Of a stretch of 64,000 nucleotides of DNA, positions 22,392 to 33,656 are shown piece by piece. The DNA is from Vandiemenella viatica (taxonomy: Eukaryota; Arthropoda; Insecta; Orthoptera; Morabidae), in the NCBI GenBank assembly GCA_031002005.1, contig CM061920.1:53732610-53796609 (forward strand), given 5' to 3'. Positions within the stretch are counted from its first letter, which is position 1. Every line of letters begins with the position of its first letter. Made by a program: the position numbers and the translations under genes. The notes under the pieces were generated by a model that was not told the origin of the DNA, made no database searches, and saw only the letters and a program-made list of their open reading frames with translations.

Positions 22392-22849
22392 TAAATTTTT
22401 AGTGGTATTATAGTTTGTTTGGTATTTTAAATATGCCACAACAGTTCCCATTTTGCGAACTTTCTGGTAGCTCAGAGATTAAAGCGCTTGTTTTCAAAGA
22501 AGAATTCTGTCTTTATATACCACAACCACTTCCAGAACGGGGTGAATTTGGCGTTGTGTTAAGAAATGTCAGTCTATGTTTCGATCTTATCATAATATCT
22601 GTTTTTAAGTATACATGTGCAGTGGTCCATGGAAATCGGATAAAACTGTGGGTATCTATAAAGAACATTGGAAATTAGGAGGGGTGGGGGTAGAAGGAAA
22701 GAGGGGTTGGGCTTCAGCAACCCAATTTAAACACAATTGTTCTGTATGTTTTAAAGTATACGTGTGCAAATTTCCTTCAGAATCGGATAGAAAAAGAAGA
22801 TTAAAGGATGGAAAGGAAGGAGCGGAGTTTGGACTCTCGAAACCAAATG
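22392..22849. other. Leader of the tandem array
   Basis: An 87-codon frame at 22415-22678 is not recognised. From about 22610 words of the array below begin (GTATACATGTGCA, GAAATCGGATAAAA), so this is probably its degenerate start. Confidence 0.4.
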
Positions 22850-24620
22850 TAGACAGTATATTTCTGTTTGTTTTGCAGCATACATGTGCATACTTCCTTC
22901 AAAATCAGAAATAAACGGTAGCTTTGGATAAGGAACATTGACAGTAATTAATGGGGTAGAAAGGGGGATAGGTTTGCATTTTTGTGAAAATTGTGTGGAC
23001 AGTATTTTTCTTTTTATATTTGTTTTAAAGTATACGCATGCGAAGTTCCACAGAATCTAATCAAAATGTGGGTTTTGTACAAATATTAAGAGAAGAGGAA
23101 CTAGGGTATTTTTTTTTATTTTTTGGTCAGAGATCTTATCCATAAAACATTACATATATATGTGCCAACTTTAATAAAGATCGATCAAATGGTGTCGACT
23201 GTAGCTTTCTAAAAAGAAATTGACAAAAATCAAGGGGTTGGAAAAGGGGAGAGGGGTTCATTTTTTGCAAACCAAGAGTTGGGATCATTTTTCTCTTTGT
23301 TTTATACTAAAAATTTGCTAAGTTCTGTCTAAACCGGATAAAAACTGTGGTTGTGAATAAAAATTAAGCAGTTTAATGGGGAGAGGGAGTGGTTTTTAGA
23401 TCTTTTGGTCAGACACCTTCTTCGTGAAAAAACTACATATAAGCACCAACTTTCATGGTAATCGGTCAAACGATTACGACTGTAGCTTTTTATAAAGAAC
23501 ATTGACAAAAGTTAATGGGGTTGAACATTGGTAAACCAAAGATTGACAGGATTTTTCTCTTTGTTTTAAAGTATACATGGGCAAAGTTCAATAAAAATCA
23601 GATAAGAAATGTAGATTTCTATAAAATTAAGGGGTGTAAAGGGAGACGTGGGGTGGTTTATTTATTTATTTAATTTTTTGGTCAGAAATCGTCTCCATGA
23701 AAAATTACATGTATATACCAACTTTAATGGAGACCAGTTAAATGTGCTGACTATATCTTTGTATAAAGAACACTGGTAAAAATTTAGGGGGAGAGGGCTT
23801 CAGTTTTTTCAAACCAAAAGTTGACAGTATTTTTATCTTTATTTTTTACTACACGTCCAAAGTTTCATCGAAATCGGATAAAAAAATGTGGGTTTTGTAT
23901 AAAAATTAAGGGGTGTAAAGGGGAGAGGGGTAGTTTTTTATTTATTTATTTTTTGGTCAGATTCTCCATGAAAAATTACATGTATATGCCAACTTTGATG
24001 ATAATCGGTCAAACGGTGTCGAGTGGAGTAGCTTTTTATGAAGAACATTGACAATAATTAAAGGGGTGGAAGGAGGGGGGGGTTGAACTTTGGAAGACCA
24101 AATATTGACAGGATTTTTGTCTTTTATTTTAAAGTATACATGGGAAAAGTTCAGTACAAATCAGATAAGAAATGTAGGTTTCTATAAAATTAAGGGGTGT
24201 AAATAGGAGAGGGGTGGTTTTTTATTTTGATTTTTTTGGTCAGAATCCTTCCCCATGAAAAACTACATGTAGGCCTAATTGCCAACTTTAATGGAGATCA
24301 GTTAAATGGTGTCGACTGTAGCTTTGAATAAAGAAAAATGGCCAAAATTAAGGGGGTGGATAGGGGGAGAGGGGTTCAGTTTTTTAAACCAAAAGTTGAC
24401 GGTATTTTTCTCTTTATTTTTGGCTATATATGTCCAAAGTTTCATCGAGATCGAATAAAAAATGTGGATTTGTATAAAAATTAGGGGGCGGAGGGGGGTA
24501 GAGGGGGTGGTTTCTCATTGAAATTCATATGGCACCACTTTGGAGGTATTCCCTATCCACTAAAAAAATTTAATTTAAATCGGTTCAAAATTGGTAAAGA
24601 TATCGCTGGTCATACGTACA
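22850..24620 (+). repeat. Degenerate tandem array, ~280-bp units
   Basis: The marker TTGACAGTATTTTTCTCTTT recurs with variation at about 22990, 23280, 23545, 23822, 24105 and 24397 (spacings 265-292). Each unit contains two related halves, one with AACTTTAATGGAGATCGGTC and one with AAAGTTTCATCGAAATCGG, each followed by a TTAAGGGG...GGAGAGGGG purine block. Units at 23545 and 24105 share private variants, as do 23822 and 24397, which gives a ~570-bp higher-order period. No open frame. Confidence 0.85.
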
Positions 24621-24690
24621 AAAAAAAAAAAAAAAAATACAAACGAATTGAGAACCTCCTCCTTTTTTTTTGAAGTCGGTTAACAAATAA
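24621..24690. repeat. Terminal motif after the tandem array
   Basis: AAACGAATTGAGAACCTCCT then CCTTTTTTTTTGAAGTCGGTT resembles a terminal sequence I know from many insect repeats, often reached through a poly-A run, as here (24620-24637). It probably marks the end of the element that holds the array. Confidence 0.5.
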
Positions 24691-25790
24691 CAAGTGCCAA
24701 TAACATAAATGAACGGCACTTTAAGTACTTTGGTTGCAGAGGTACAGACAGCCTTTTAAAAGTTGTTATTCTTCTGTAATCACCGCGTACATCAAGGAAA
24801 ACTCTACACCATGGTGCTGTCACATTAGATCTGCCGAATGCAGTTCAAGGATTAACAAGCAGGTATCAGGATGGCAGCAGATTAAACATCGATACCATTA
24901 TGAACGATTTTTTAAAACTAATTTTACTTATTATTATTTGGGCTTTCAGCAGCTTTATACAGGTACCAGCCACCTGTATATTTAATGCACGATTTTAAAT
25001 ATAAAAGTTCACGAACTTTCAAAATGCAAGCTTTATAGCGTATTAAATACGAAATCAAATTTAGTTGCATCATCCAAAGTACATAAAGGCAATCACAGTA
25101 CACAGGATTAAGTTTACACTGTTAACGTGATATAGTATAAAATTACAAGAGTTAACGTATGTGCACATGACACAAATACATTTACAGTTATTATTTAAGC
25201 AAAACTCCTTAAAGCTGTGTTTCTTAAAACACTTATTAGGAACTGAATTGAACTTATTAGGGCTGAATTGTTATCGAGAAGCAGTCCTTATATTCTGCGG
25301 GGGGGGGGGGGGGGGTAGCAGTAGTATGCCAGAAATGTTCAGTTGGCTCAGGAACTTTGTTCTATAGTTCTTATACTTACCACATTAAAAAACTAAATGA
25401 TTTACGTTTCTGAATTACGACATTAAAAAACATCTCTGAAATTAAATCGCCGGAGGTGTACGCCAACCATGACTGAATATCATTTTAATGACAGAAGTGA
25501 TCACTTCCCAGCGCTCCGAGGAACCAGGACGAGTGGAATACCGGGCTGGATGGAAACTTAGTAATTTCCCCTTATTTTGTTTCTAAACTACGAGGTATTC
25601 CACATTTTTATTTTTCCGTATTGAGAGCGATTGTTAAGGATAGTTCCTGTTATATCTACCTCGTTTCGCAGTTGTTCTACTTTTTCGTTGAATCTAATAA
25701 CGACATGAACTAACATCCACAAAAAAATGACGTAGATACCAGTTGTTTTTTTTTCCCCCTGTCACTTGCCAAAACTAGCTGCACAATATA
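24691..25790. other. Unassigned; poly-G tract inside
   Basis: No gene seen. A run of 17 G lies at 25299-25315, a possible site of assembly error or replication stalling. Confidence 0.4.
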
Positions 25791-25794
25791 ATCT

Positions 25795-26010
25795 AGTGAT
25801 GTAGCTGCCTGGTGGTTCAGTGGTTCAGGCTTCTGACTGAAGAAGGAATAGTCCCCGGTTCGATACCCTGTCTCGGCCGACCTGCACCTCTGACACAGTT
25901 TGCTGTGTAATGTGAAATCGCAAGAACACTTCCGTGATTTGGATTCCACGTTAAGCTGTAGGTCCCCTGTACTTGGTAGAACTACCAGGTTAGGTTAAGG
26001 GGGCTAAAGT
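25795..26010 (+). mobile_element. SINE-D copy
   Basis: tRNA-like head with CTGGTGGTTCAGTGGTTCAG, B-box-like CCCGGTTCGATACCC, and a body ending with GATTTGGATTCCACGTTAAG and CTGTAGGTCCCCTG. The ATTCCACGTTAA-CTGTAGGTCCC core recurs at 45590 and 63700, and a related version on the minus strand at 35500-35725. Confidence 0.75.
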
Positions 26011-26620
26011 AGGGGCCGGATGCGCATCCGACAAAAAACCCTGCCACCACGTCATTACGAGCTCACGAATTTACTTTTGACTAGTTCTTTCGGTTTTACC
26101 AACGACTTTTTTTTAGATAAGTTGCATGATTTAGCTCGGTTTGGAAAGTTAGTTTTGTTTGACGTAACTTCAGCGAACGGTGTAGCTAGAAATGGTATTA
26201 GCCTACCTCTCCCCTGCTCTAACGTCTAAAAGCGTTAGGAGATATATCTCACATAGCACACTTAGTACAGTACAGCGAATTGTTGTCCACAGCGTCCTCG
26301 GGCTACTTGTACAGCCTGACTCGTAATATCTGCATCAATTGTTTTATGAAAGGAAACAATCGAACAATTAAATCTCAGTAGTCTAATTTCTTTTTTCAGA
26401 TTTTTGATGAACTTTCCAACAATAGTGGACGGTCTCACCTTCCTTCCAGTTTTACTGAGGCTGTTTCAATTGAACCACCAGTTCCTATCACTTTCCCTTC
26501 CAACCACTGCTTCAGAATTTAGCTCTGTACACCGTCTACAATAGGGTTAGTTAGCTATACTTTTCCTCAAACTAAGGAGCGATTTCTCGATCTCACTAGT
26601 AATCTTTCTGTGTTTTACCC
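26011..26620. other. Unassigned sequence
   Basis: One 69-codon frame (26020-26229) without motif; nothing else recognised. Confidence 0.4.
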
Positions 26621-26621
26621 T

Positions 26622-27050
26622 GATGGCTGGCTCAGGTGGTTGCGGCACCGTGGGTGTCTGGCGCTGACACGGGGCTAGCTGGTTCCAGTCCTGGCACGAT
26701 AGGAGATTCGGTAGATCACAATTCCTGGTCACCAGATTCTGCAGCAAACTTCTGGGATAATTCCGAACCCTTTCCGCTGGGCGTATGGCGCGATGGTGAT
26801 TCCTGCGTCAGATGGGGACGTTAAGACAGCCCCCCAAGTATCTTTTGGAAGAATAGGCCTGAATGTGCCGACGCCGACACCGGGTTGTATCTTCTCCTTT
26901 GAGCATCTCCCTTTTTATACAGCACACATACTGATCACATAATCACAGTCATCCATATACCATCACATATTCGGGAAGACAACCAAAACCATCCATGGAG
27001 GGGTACATCGTCACTGGTACCCGTCTAGGCACAGAATCGAGCGTGACATG
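26622..27050 (+). mobile_element. SINE-C-like copy, longer version
   Basis: Head GGCTGGCTCAGGTGGTTGCG with GGTTCCAGTCCTGG as a tRNA-like B box, then ATTCTGCAGCAAACTTCTGG, GGGGACGTTAAG and CAGTCATCCATATACC, parallel to 3985-4228. The 3' end is unclear. Confidence 0.6.
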
Positions 27051-27104
27051 ATGATAAGAACAAGAAAGGGAATATACACTTTCGTAATACACCGAAATGA
27101 CGTA

Positions 27105-27487
27105 TAATACACTAGTGCGTCCGCATCTAGATTACCGTTGTGGAGTTTGGGATCCGTATCGCAAGGTTCTGATTGATTCAGTGGAGAGGGTGCAGAGGAG
27201 AGGGTGCAGAGGAGAGCCGCTCGATTCGTGACTTGTTGTTACAGCCCTTATGAAAGCGTCACAGAATTGATACATAGATTGGGCTCGGATAGTTTGGAAC
27301 ACAGACGACGTAGTTTGCGTTCGAATTTATTGGAGAATATGCGAAAAAAATTAAACTTCGAGTGAAATGAAATACTTCTTCCACCAACCTATTTATGTCG
27401 CAATGACCAGAGGGAGAATATTAGAGAAATAAGATGCCGTACTGATGCTTTTATGTATTCCTTCCTTCCTCGCACTATTCGGGATTA
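27105..27487 (+). pseudogene. LINE-J C-terminal remnant with 14-bp tandem duplication
   Basis: The frame TLVRPHLDYRCGVWDPYRKV then LIDSVERVQRR is the end of the reverse transcriptase thumb. A 14-base unit (27185-27198, AGAGGGTGCAGAGG) is then repeated at 27199-27212 and shifts the frame. The remaining blocks appear in other frames: A-A-R-F-V, SYSPYESV-like, LPPTYLCRNDQ, IREIRCRTDAFMYSFLPRTI and stop. It ends abruptly where a SINE-B fragment begins. Same family as 2632 and 48481, opposite in strand to the first. Confidence 0.8.
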
Positions 27488-27488
27488 G

Positions 27489-27537
27489 GATTTTTTACTG
27501 CTTTACGTCTCTTAACAGCGAGGTCTTTAGAGACGGT
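27489..27537 (-). mobile_element. SINE-B 3'-end fragment
   Basis: ACTGCTTTACGTCTCTTAAC and GCGAGGTCTTTAGAGACGG match the 3' end of the SINE-B copy at 50062-50303. Only about 50 bases are left, fused to the LINE-J end. Confidence 0.75.
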
Positions 27538-27929
27538 TGAATCATCGTAAATGACTATATTTATGTAAAGAAAAATAAAGGTATGTGAGTTATTTCACTG
27601 AAGGCAAAGTAGTTTTTTGGCAGCAGCCAAGCTATGGTGTTACTAGCAAAACACAGCTTCTGATTGCCTGGGATTACTGTAATGATAATTCACCATAGTT
27701 ACACAAACGCGAAATTGACAGTACTAATTGCCGTCGAAGAAGACATTTTATGACATCTAACTACTTCACATCAAACTGCAATAGCCCATACTCATGGCAT
27801 AATTAGGGATAGGGACAGGCAACGCTTTAAAAGTAGATTTCAGGGCAGCAAGAAACACAGCGCAATATAAGGGACCAACAGCTACAAAACACTGTTCGAA
27901 AAAGAGAATCTCATATAGCCACACATAAA
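27538..27929. other. Unassigned sequence
   Basis: AT-rich with no recognised feature; the last part may be the degraded beginning of the LINE-I copy below. Confidence 0.35.
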
Positions 27930-28607
27930 CCCATTCTAAATGCGCTGCAATACATTCATTCGACGGCTCAATCAAATATAGTGATTTGTATAGATTCTAG
28001 AAGTGCCTTGCAGGCAATCATGGAATTGTCAAAAGGAAGATGCCGAAACTATTTGGTTTATGAAATAGCCAGGGAACTTCAGAAGTTATCGGTAGAAGGA
28101 ATACAAGTGCAGTTCCAGTGGGTACCGAGCCATGTTGGGGTGTCGGGAAATGAGGCAGCGGACAGAACAGCACATCGCCACCTTACTGCTGCAGAAACAG
28201 AAAAAAGTTTCGGTACCAACATTGTTAAGACTGAGTGGGAGAAGAGATGGCTTGCCGACTGCCAAGGAAAGGGACTTTGGTATCGAGCCCTCTGCAACAA
28301 CATCGTAAGCAAGCCGTGGTACGCTCAGCTAGAGCTGAACAGGAAAGAGATTACTTTAATGAACAGACTTAGGACAGGATACACCTAATTACGTGATAAA
28401 AAATACGTCATGCGGTTGGTGGATTCACCGATGTGTCTATTGTGTGATTCTGTAGAGGATATTTACCACTTCATGCTGAGCTGCAAGCAACATCAATCAG
28501 CGAAAAAACAACTGCTAGAAGATGGTCTGAATATAACTTCTCTGATGCAATCTCTCTCAGTTCCGAGCAAGAAAGTGGCCAGGATATTTTCCTTGTATGT
28601 TTCATGA
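27930..28607 (+). pseudogene. RNase H plus C-terminal Cys/His region, one in-frame stop
   Basis: The frame reads NALQYIHSTAQSNIVICIDS, then RSALQAIMELS, WVPSHVGVSGNEAADRTAHR (the H-x-G-x-x-G-N-E-x-A-D block of RNase H) and KTEWEKRWLADCQGKG. TAA at 28386-28388 stops it, and the same frame goes on with LRDKKYVMRLVDSPMCLLCD and DIYHFMLSCKQHQ (C-x2-C-x-x...H-x4-C motif), ending at TGA 28605-28607. The first catalytic Asp (YTDGS) lies upstream of the truncation and is missing, while the Asp of IDS and the final Asp are kept. One stop codon over about 220 codons suggests moderate age. It differs clearly from the elements at 6250 and 10094, so it is a separate family of the same broad group. Confidence 0.82.
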
Positions 28608-28700
28608 ACTAAATGTCTAATTTACAATCAATCGAATGTATTGTATGAGGTTATTGGCTGTATTAGCCTTTGGCTAAAGCCATATATAAATAATAATAGA
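27930..28700 (+). mobile_element. LINE-I type element, RNase H to 3' end
   Basis: 5'-truncated element comprising the coding region described at 27930-28607 and a short 3' UTR ending GCCTTTGGCTAAAGCCATAT followed by an AT-rich tail. The end resembles other R1/I-type 3' termini with a GGCTNNAGCC hairpin. No duplication identified. Confidence 0.75.
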
Positions 28701-29666
28701 AGAGAATAGCAGAAGACTGGTTCCCCCCATTCAGTTTTCCAGTCTTCAGGTTTATTATCTGTTACCGTGTTTCTTGAGGTATTCACTCCGTGGGAATGAG
28801 ATTTGATCTGTTATCTCTTGCAGGCTACATTCACGCAATACACTCTGGTATTATCCCTCTTAATTTGTTGCTGGTTACACACAGCACAGTGCAGAAGAAA
28901 GCAAGCCTTCTTCATTACTTATACGAACTGTAATGATCTGATTCTATTACTAGGGTGCTATTTGTAGACGCTGTACCATCGATTTTTGTATTCAGTGGCA
29001 AACATCTAGCTAACTGACGTCATTACAATTTACACCTATTTTCAATTTATAGAATCGTTTATTTTAACGCTTAAATTTCATTTAACAAACCTGCAGAAAT
29101 TTGATAAACGTGTGCGAAATTTGATACACGTGAAAACCCATTTCAGGTTTCGTGAAATTATTCGCAGCTCTATCTCTGTGAGTTAAATGAGGTAGAGTGT
29201 ATATTGGTCTTTTTTTCCGCTGCCTCTATAACTGCGACTGAAGTCCCACTACCTTCGGTAGCTTTACTTCTAGGAGTCGGGCTTGGGGTGTTTTGTTTTG
29301 AGACACTTTGTTATTTGATCACATTCAGGAGAAAATCAATGCTATGATCATCTGAGAAGATCTTAATGGTGAAAAACTCCTGTAGTGTTTGTGTGCTGAA
29401 TTGTCTCTTAAATTGGTTGGTATAATATACTAAGGGGCACTTTGTAATTGTACCATTCCATTCGCATTGTTGTTCCTATTGTTTCAGCTCATTCATCTCT
29501 GGATTCGTTTAGTTTTCTACGGAATTTTCAGCACTAGTGTATATCTATGTCTATAATAGCGGAATATTGGTCTCGTCGCGTAGAACAGCTGTTGGTGTGT
29601 ATCTCGGTGCGTTGAGTATCATTTTTACACTTCTGTTTTGGAGTATTTGAATATGGCGTAAATTTG
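28701..29666. other. Unassigned sequence
   Basis: No gene or repeat recognised. Confidence 0.4.
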
Positions 29667-29886
29667 ATTGGCTTCAGTGGCGTAGCTAGGTCAACAAGGG
29701 CCCCGGTGCAAAAAATTTATTTTGGGCGCTCAGGGCCAGATGGGCGACCAATTTGCCGTGAAGGCTCGTGTGGGCCATCTGAACTGCGCTTGGGGGCCCC
29801 CAGAGGTATGCATGGGGCCCCCTGAGTGTAGGGGCCCCAGTGCACTGCACCGCCTAACCCCATAGTAGCTACGCCCTGATTGGCTT
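29667..29886. mobile_element. hAT-type MITE with 8-bp target duplication
   Basis: ATTGGCTT at 29667-29674 and 29879-29886 brackets a 204-bp GC-rich element. Its ends are CAGTGGCGTAGCTA and, inverted, CAGGGCGTAGCTAC. TIRs of the CAGTGGCGTAGCTAG type are widespread in animal hAT elements. There is no coding capacity, so mobilisation would need a transposase from elsewhere. Confidence 0.9.
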
Positions 29887-30312
29887 GCTACCCCTCATGT
29901 CTGGCAACAGTATGGAAGCGAGTATTATAGATTTGTATAGGCGTATCTTTGTTTCGGTTCTTTGATTGTTGCTTCGCAGGACTGGTGATAAATTTGAAAC
30001 TATTGCTAGACCTGTAATCTCGCTATCTAGGATATGTTGCGGGTACAGTAGTAATTTATCGTGCACTGCAGTTTTCCGTAGCTGTCGGCCGTTGCGGGCG
30101 TGAGATGCAGCCTGTCTGCGCCGCTGGCCGCACGAGATTTCTGTCCCGCTGCAGATGGGCGCCTGAATTATTCATGGCGCGGGCGGCCTTGTCCCGGGTT
30201 CGACGCCCGCGGTCGCTGACGTCTGCAGCAGCTGAGAGGCCCCTCAATGGGCTCGGGGCCAGCTCTAGCCACTCTCCGAATGCCTGCTACGCCTCGTCGA
30301 CGTCGTGGTCAT
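29887..30312. other. Unassigned, CpG-rich second half
   Basis: 30080-30310 is rich in CpG and GGCGCC-like words. A 115-codon frame starts at 30105 but runs into the SINE-B fragment, so I do not call a gene. Confidence 0.35.
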
Positions 30313-30425
30313 TAGGACCGGGTGGCAGGGGGCAAGGAGCCGTTACAGCATTCGCCTGGAGTGATTTCGGGGAACCATGGAAAACCGAAATCTGGACGAA
30401 GATTCGAACCAGCATGCAATGCTCC
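30313..30425 (-). mobile_element. SINE-B fragment followed by poly-A
   Basis: GCATTCGCCTGGAGTGATTT, GGGGAACCATGGAAAACC and GATTCGAACC match the middle of SINE-B on the minus strand. A 27-base poly-A (about 30457-30483) follows on the plus strand, opposite to what this orientation would give, so the two pieces come from different events. Confidence 0.75.
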
Positions 30426-30483
30426 CGTATTAAAAACTGTAAAACTCCATAATTACAAAAAAAAAAAAAAAAAAAAAAAAAAA

Positions 30484-31124
30484 TCTATCCTAGGATGTGA
30501 CACATCATAACGACCGAAAACCTACCCTAAATAAATTGAGAGAATATTCCCCAATCACACGAGCTTCCCGTGATTCTTTCTAGTTCGATGAAGTACTTAT
30601 CATGCTGCATTTCCGATTATGCCACGCGTAGTAACTGAAACTACAACAATGACATGATGTGGTTTTGACTGTGTTGAGCCAATTATTACTTGCAGCATAC
30701 ATCAGATGCGCGCTCGATCTGGCAGTCAAGAAAAGAATCTAGCAAAAGGAAGAAAAATAACTGCAGTGTGTGAATCTTAGCTGGGATTCGAAAGTATATA
30801 ATTTAATTAGTTTGAGTTGCATTATTCAAGAAAGAAATTACGTAATTTTTGTGTTCTTTTGTAAGAAATGAAACATATATTTATAAAATGCGAGGCCCGC
30901 CACGCTCAGTCGTTCCATAACTAATGAATGAACGAGGTTCCCCCGTAGAGCTGCCCTACCCCTGGAGGGATTACAGGATTCGCAAAGTCACCACACAACC
31001 ATCAGGGTAGCAACACAACGGAGACCGCCAACAGAGCTCCGTCACACCCGGAAATAAAACACAACACCCTCCAGACAAGCATGACACAAGCAGATAGGAG
31101 GTTACTATTACACGCGTCACTGCA
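30484..31124. other. Unassigned, small SINE-B head fragment
   Basis: CCCGCCACGCTCAGTCG at 30898-30914 matches the complement of the SINE-B head. The remaining sequence is not recognised. Confidence 0.4.
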
Positions 31125-31340
31125 CAGTAGCTGGTGCATGAGCGGTGAGGCGTGTGTTTGAACCTATGCCCGGCTATCCAAATATCGGTTTTTTTCCGAA
31201 ATCACTCCATGCAAATGATGGGACGGTTACTTAAAAAAGCAATAGCCCGATTCCTTCCCATCCCTTCTTCCCAGTTCAGCCTCCAGTGAGTTCGACATCC
31301 AATAGGCGTAAAGCACTTACCAATAGAAAGGGAAAAATGT
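31125..31340 (+). mobile_element. SINE-B copy, diverged
   Basis: AGCGGTGAGGCGTGTGTTTG, CTATCCAAATATCGG, CCGAAATCACTCCATGCAAA, then AGGCGTAAAGCAC near the end with an A-rich tail. The tRNA-like head is much decayed. Confidence 0.8.
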
Positions 31341-31652
31341 TTCATAGAATGATAGGGCACTCGTTCACTGCACTCACTTGAATTGCTACCTCAGCCACCA
31401 ACCAGTCAGACGAACGCGGCACATATAGCGGCCCTTTTAAGAATTATACCACAGACGATATTTCTCTTTAGTAAAACAATTGCTTCGCTCTCACCACAAT
31501 CCACTATGCTTGTTTTTTTCGTTCCTCGTTATTTCACAATAAAACCTCTGCGATCACTCGCGCCACAAACATATGAGTTTTATCAAAAAGCTTTCGATTT
31601 GTTTGTTTCTTTAATTGGGGTTAAACGGCCCGACGATGTGCACGTATTAAGC
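31341..31652. other. Unassigned sequence
   Basis: Open frame 31383-31655 without a recognised motif. Confidence 0.35.
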
Positions 31653-32063
31653 TGACTACCCACGATCCGCACATTTGCGGGCCGGGTCGATCCAGTTACC
31701 CCAGGAGCGGGTCGTGGCAGGGGTCCCGCACACGCCTCTATCCATGGGCCAGTCGGTAAAGATGAAAGACCCAGGTAGCTGAAACGACACAAGGCAAGGT
31801 GGTGGGGAGGCGGCGAGGGCTAGCCTGTGGCGCGCGCTCCGGATTATGTGGCGCTGCCTACAAAACCACGCGCCCTGGGAAACCACACTAAAGGTGACTT
31901 CCCACTGCCCGTGCATTTGCCGGCCGCGCCGTTCCAGCTATGAACATTGGGCTGCTAGCAGGGACGGCGTGCCTCTATCCGTCGCCCAGTCGGTAAACAT
32001 CGAACGCCCGGGTAGCTGAAACGACACTAGGAAACATGGTGGGGAGGTGGCGAGGGTTAGCCT
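31653..32063 (+). repeat. Two direct copies of a ~180-bp GC-rich unit, 242 bp apart
   Basis: Unit 1 (about 31653-31833) and unit 2 (about 31895-32063) share TGACTNCCCAC, GCACATTTGC-like, CCTCTATCC, CCAGTCGGTAAA and GGTAGCTGAAACGACAC in order, ending with GCGAGGGNTAGCCT. The last 46 bases recur inverted at 32150-32195 inside the neighbouring MITE, so the whole block is a family of related TIR elements. Confidence 0.75.
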
Positions 32064-32418
32064 AAAGCCGCGTTCCCACGACGTCTTGTAACGAAGGCGG
32101 GACGGGACTGGACCTAACTATCCAAAGTGTAGGGACGAGCGCGCACCGCAGGTTAGCCCTCGCTTACCTCACCGCTACGTTGCCTAGTGTAGTTTGGCAC
32201 AGAGCACTTTACAGCAACAGAAGGGGTGCGCACCACTGCTGCAAACCGTTGGCAACAGGCTCCACTACGCTCGTCTGTGATGTTTACCGACACAGAGTGA
32301 ATAGCTGCGTCTCGTCCCCGCTAGCAGAGGAAGCCCTGTTCCCATGGTGTGTTGTTGAGTATTCGTCCCGTCCCGTCCCACCTTCGTTACAAGACGTCGT
32401 GGGAACGCGGCTTAAGGC
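32060..32418. mobile_element. MITE with 45-bp inverted repeats
   Basis: GCCTAAAGCCGCGTTCCCAC then GACGTCTTGTAACGAAGG (32060-32104) is mirrored at 32374-32418 with two mismatches. The interior (270 bp) is non-coding and includes the inverted ATTAGCC-type block at 32150-32195. Superfamily not determined because no target duplication was resolved. Confidence 0.85.
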
Positions 32419-32479
32419 GCGTGCTGATTCGTACAACTGGGCAGCATAGCGTGGTCTACAAAACCACGGGAGGTGGAAG

Positions 32480-32600
32480 CCACCATTACAGTCGAGGGAA
32501 AACTGGAAGCAACTAACGGGAACGAATTCTCTGCCATCCTTTTGAAGGAACCATCCCGCCATTCACATGGAATGATGCCCATAGGATGGCAGGAGCGGTT
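32480..32600 (-). mobile_element. SINE-B fragment, degraded
   Basis: CCTTTTGAAGGAACCATCCC and GCCATTCACATGGAATGAT match the SINE-B 3' half on the minus strand. Confidence 0.7.
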
Positions 32601-32921
32601 ACTGAACACGCATTCTCTCGAACGCCAAGCCCTAGCGATAACGCTTGCCCATAGCGCTCGGAACGATATGTCTATGCATTAAAATTGGTTCTAAAGGGAG
32701 TAACAATGTAACAAGCACTGATCATGCTACAGGACAATTCTCAACATGATCCTGAAACCTTTTACTCACTTAATGAGTAGTATCATTAAATACAATGGCA
32801 GTAATTATTTCATAATATACTCGACTCTACATTGTTTCTTAGTTCTTGTAAATAGACGCAGTGCTATACGAGATTCAACAAAGTTCATTACAACATAAAC
32901 GTAGTTTTTTTTAAAAAAATA
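32601..32921. other. Unassigned sequence
   Basis: No recognised feature. Confidence 0.4.
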
Positions 32922-33205
32922 ATTGCGATGGAGCGAACGTTCCGGTGGAAATTTCCCTACACAATACACATCAATTTCACTCTCCCCTTTCCTACCCACC
33001 TACTTTTTCCCTCTACAAATTTCAACTTTAAATTGTTTCAACATTTTTGGTAAATTATTCATTATTTCTATTGGTAGATTATTCTAATCCCTGACCGTCT
33101 TACCTACGAAAGAAAATCTTCCCACAACATTGTGCCAGATTTTTGTCATGGTCATCTTTTCCCTTCCATGCATTATTTTTAATTCTTACTTGAATTTTCA
33201 AATAA
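32922..33205 (-). mobile_element. LINE-E 3' fragment
   Basis: Starts at the family 3' end (AATTGCGATGGAGCGAACGT), then TTTCCCTACACAATACAC, TTCAACATTTTTGGTAAATT, CTACGAAAGAAAATCTTCCC and TTGTCATGGTCATCTTTTCC, all in the order of the 8382 copy. The coding frame is broken. Confidence 0.85.
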
Positions 33206-33604
33206 CTTCTTCGGCAAAAAGAAAAAAAAAAGAAAATGAATGTTCTATCGTAGTAAAAGATACATCACAAATTTTATCGGATGTATGGAATTGAGACATT
33301 GTGCCTGTGAGGAGCGACTTTGAAAGTTCGATCGTTGCGTGTTCCGCATTGTATCAGTTGCGAAGGCGTCGCAGAAACACAGCTGGCTCCCCACTCGACG
33401 CGCCAATTATTCATGTTTCAATCAAGGAACTTCCGTCAAAATGCTCCGACGCTTCCGATTAATAATTAGTTGTCTCCAGGCACACGTCAATGGCGCCTCA
33501 GTGCGCCCAGCTAACATGGCGACCACAGCAGGACGAGGACTAAAATACTGACATTACTCATTCGTACCCCGTTTCTCTTCAGGTAACTAGCACACAGTGA
33601 ACAT
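33206..33604. other. Unassigned sequence
   Basis: No recognised feature. Confidence 0.4.
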
Positions 33605-33656
33605 TATAATGTAGGACTCAAAGATAATAATATAATGTAGGACTCAAAGATAATAA
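33605..33656 (+). repeat. 26-bp perfect tandem duplication
   Basis: TATAATGTAGGACTCAAAGA plus TAATAA, repeated once without change. Confidence 0.95.

Noticed and set aside
22415..22678. 87-codon frame before the tandem array
   Set aside because: Its right half overlaps degenerate array sequence and no family is recognised.
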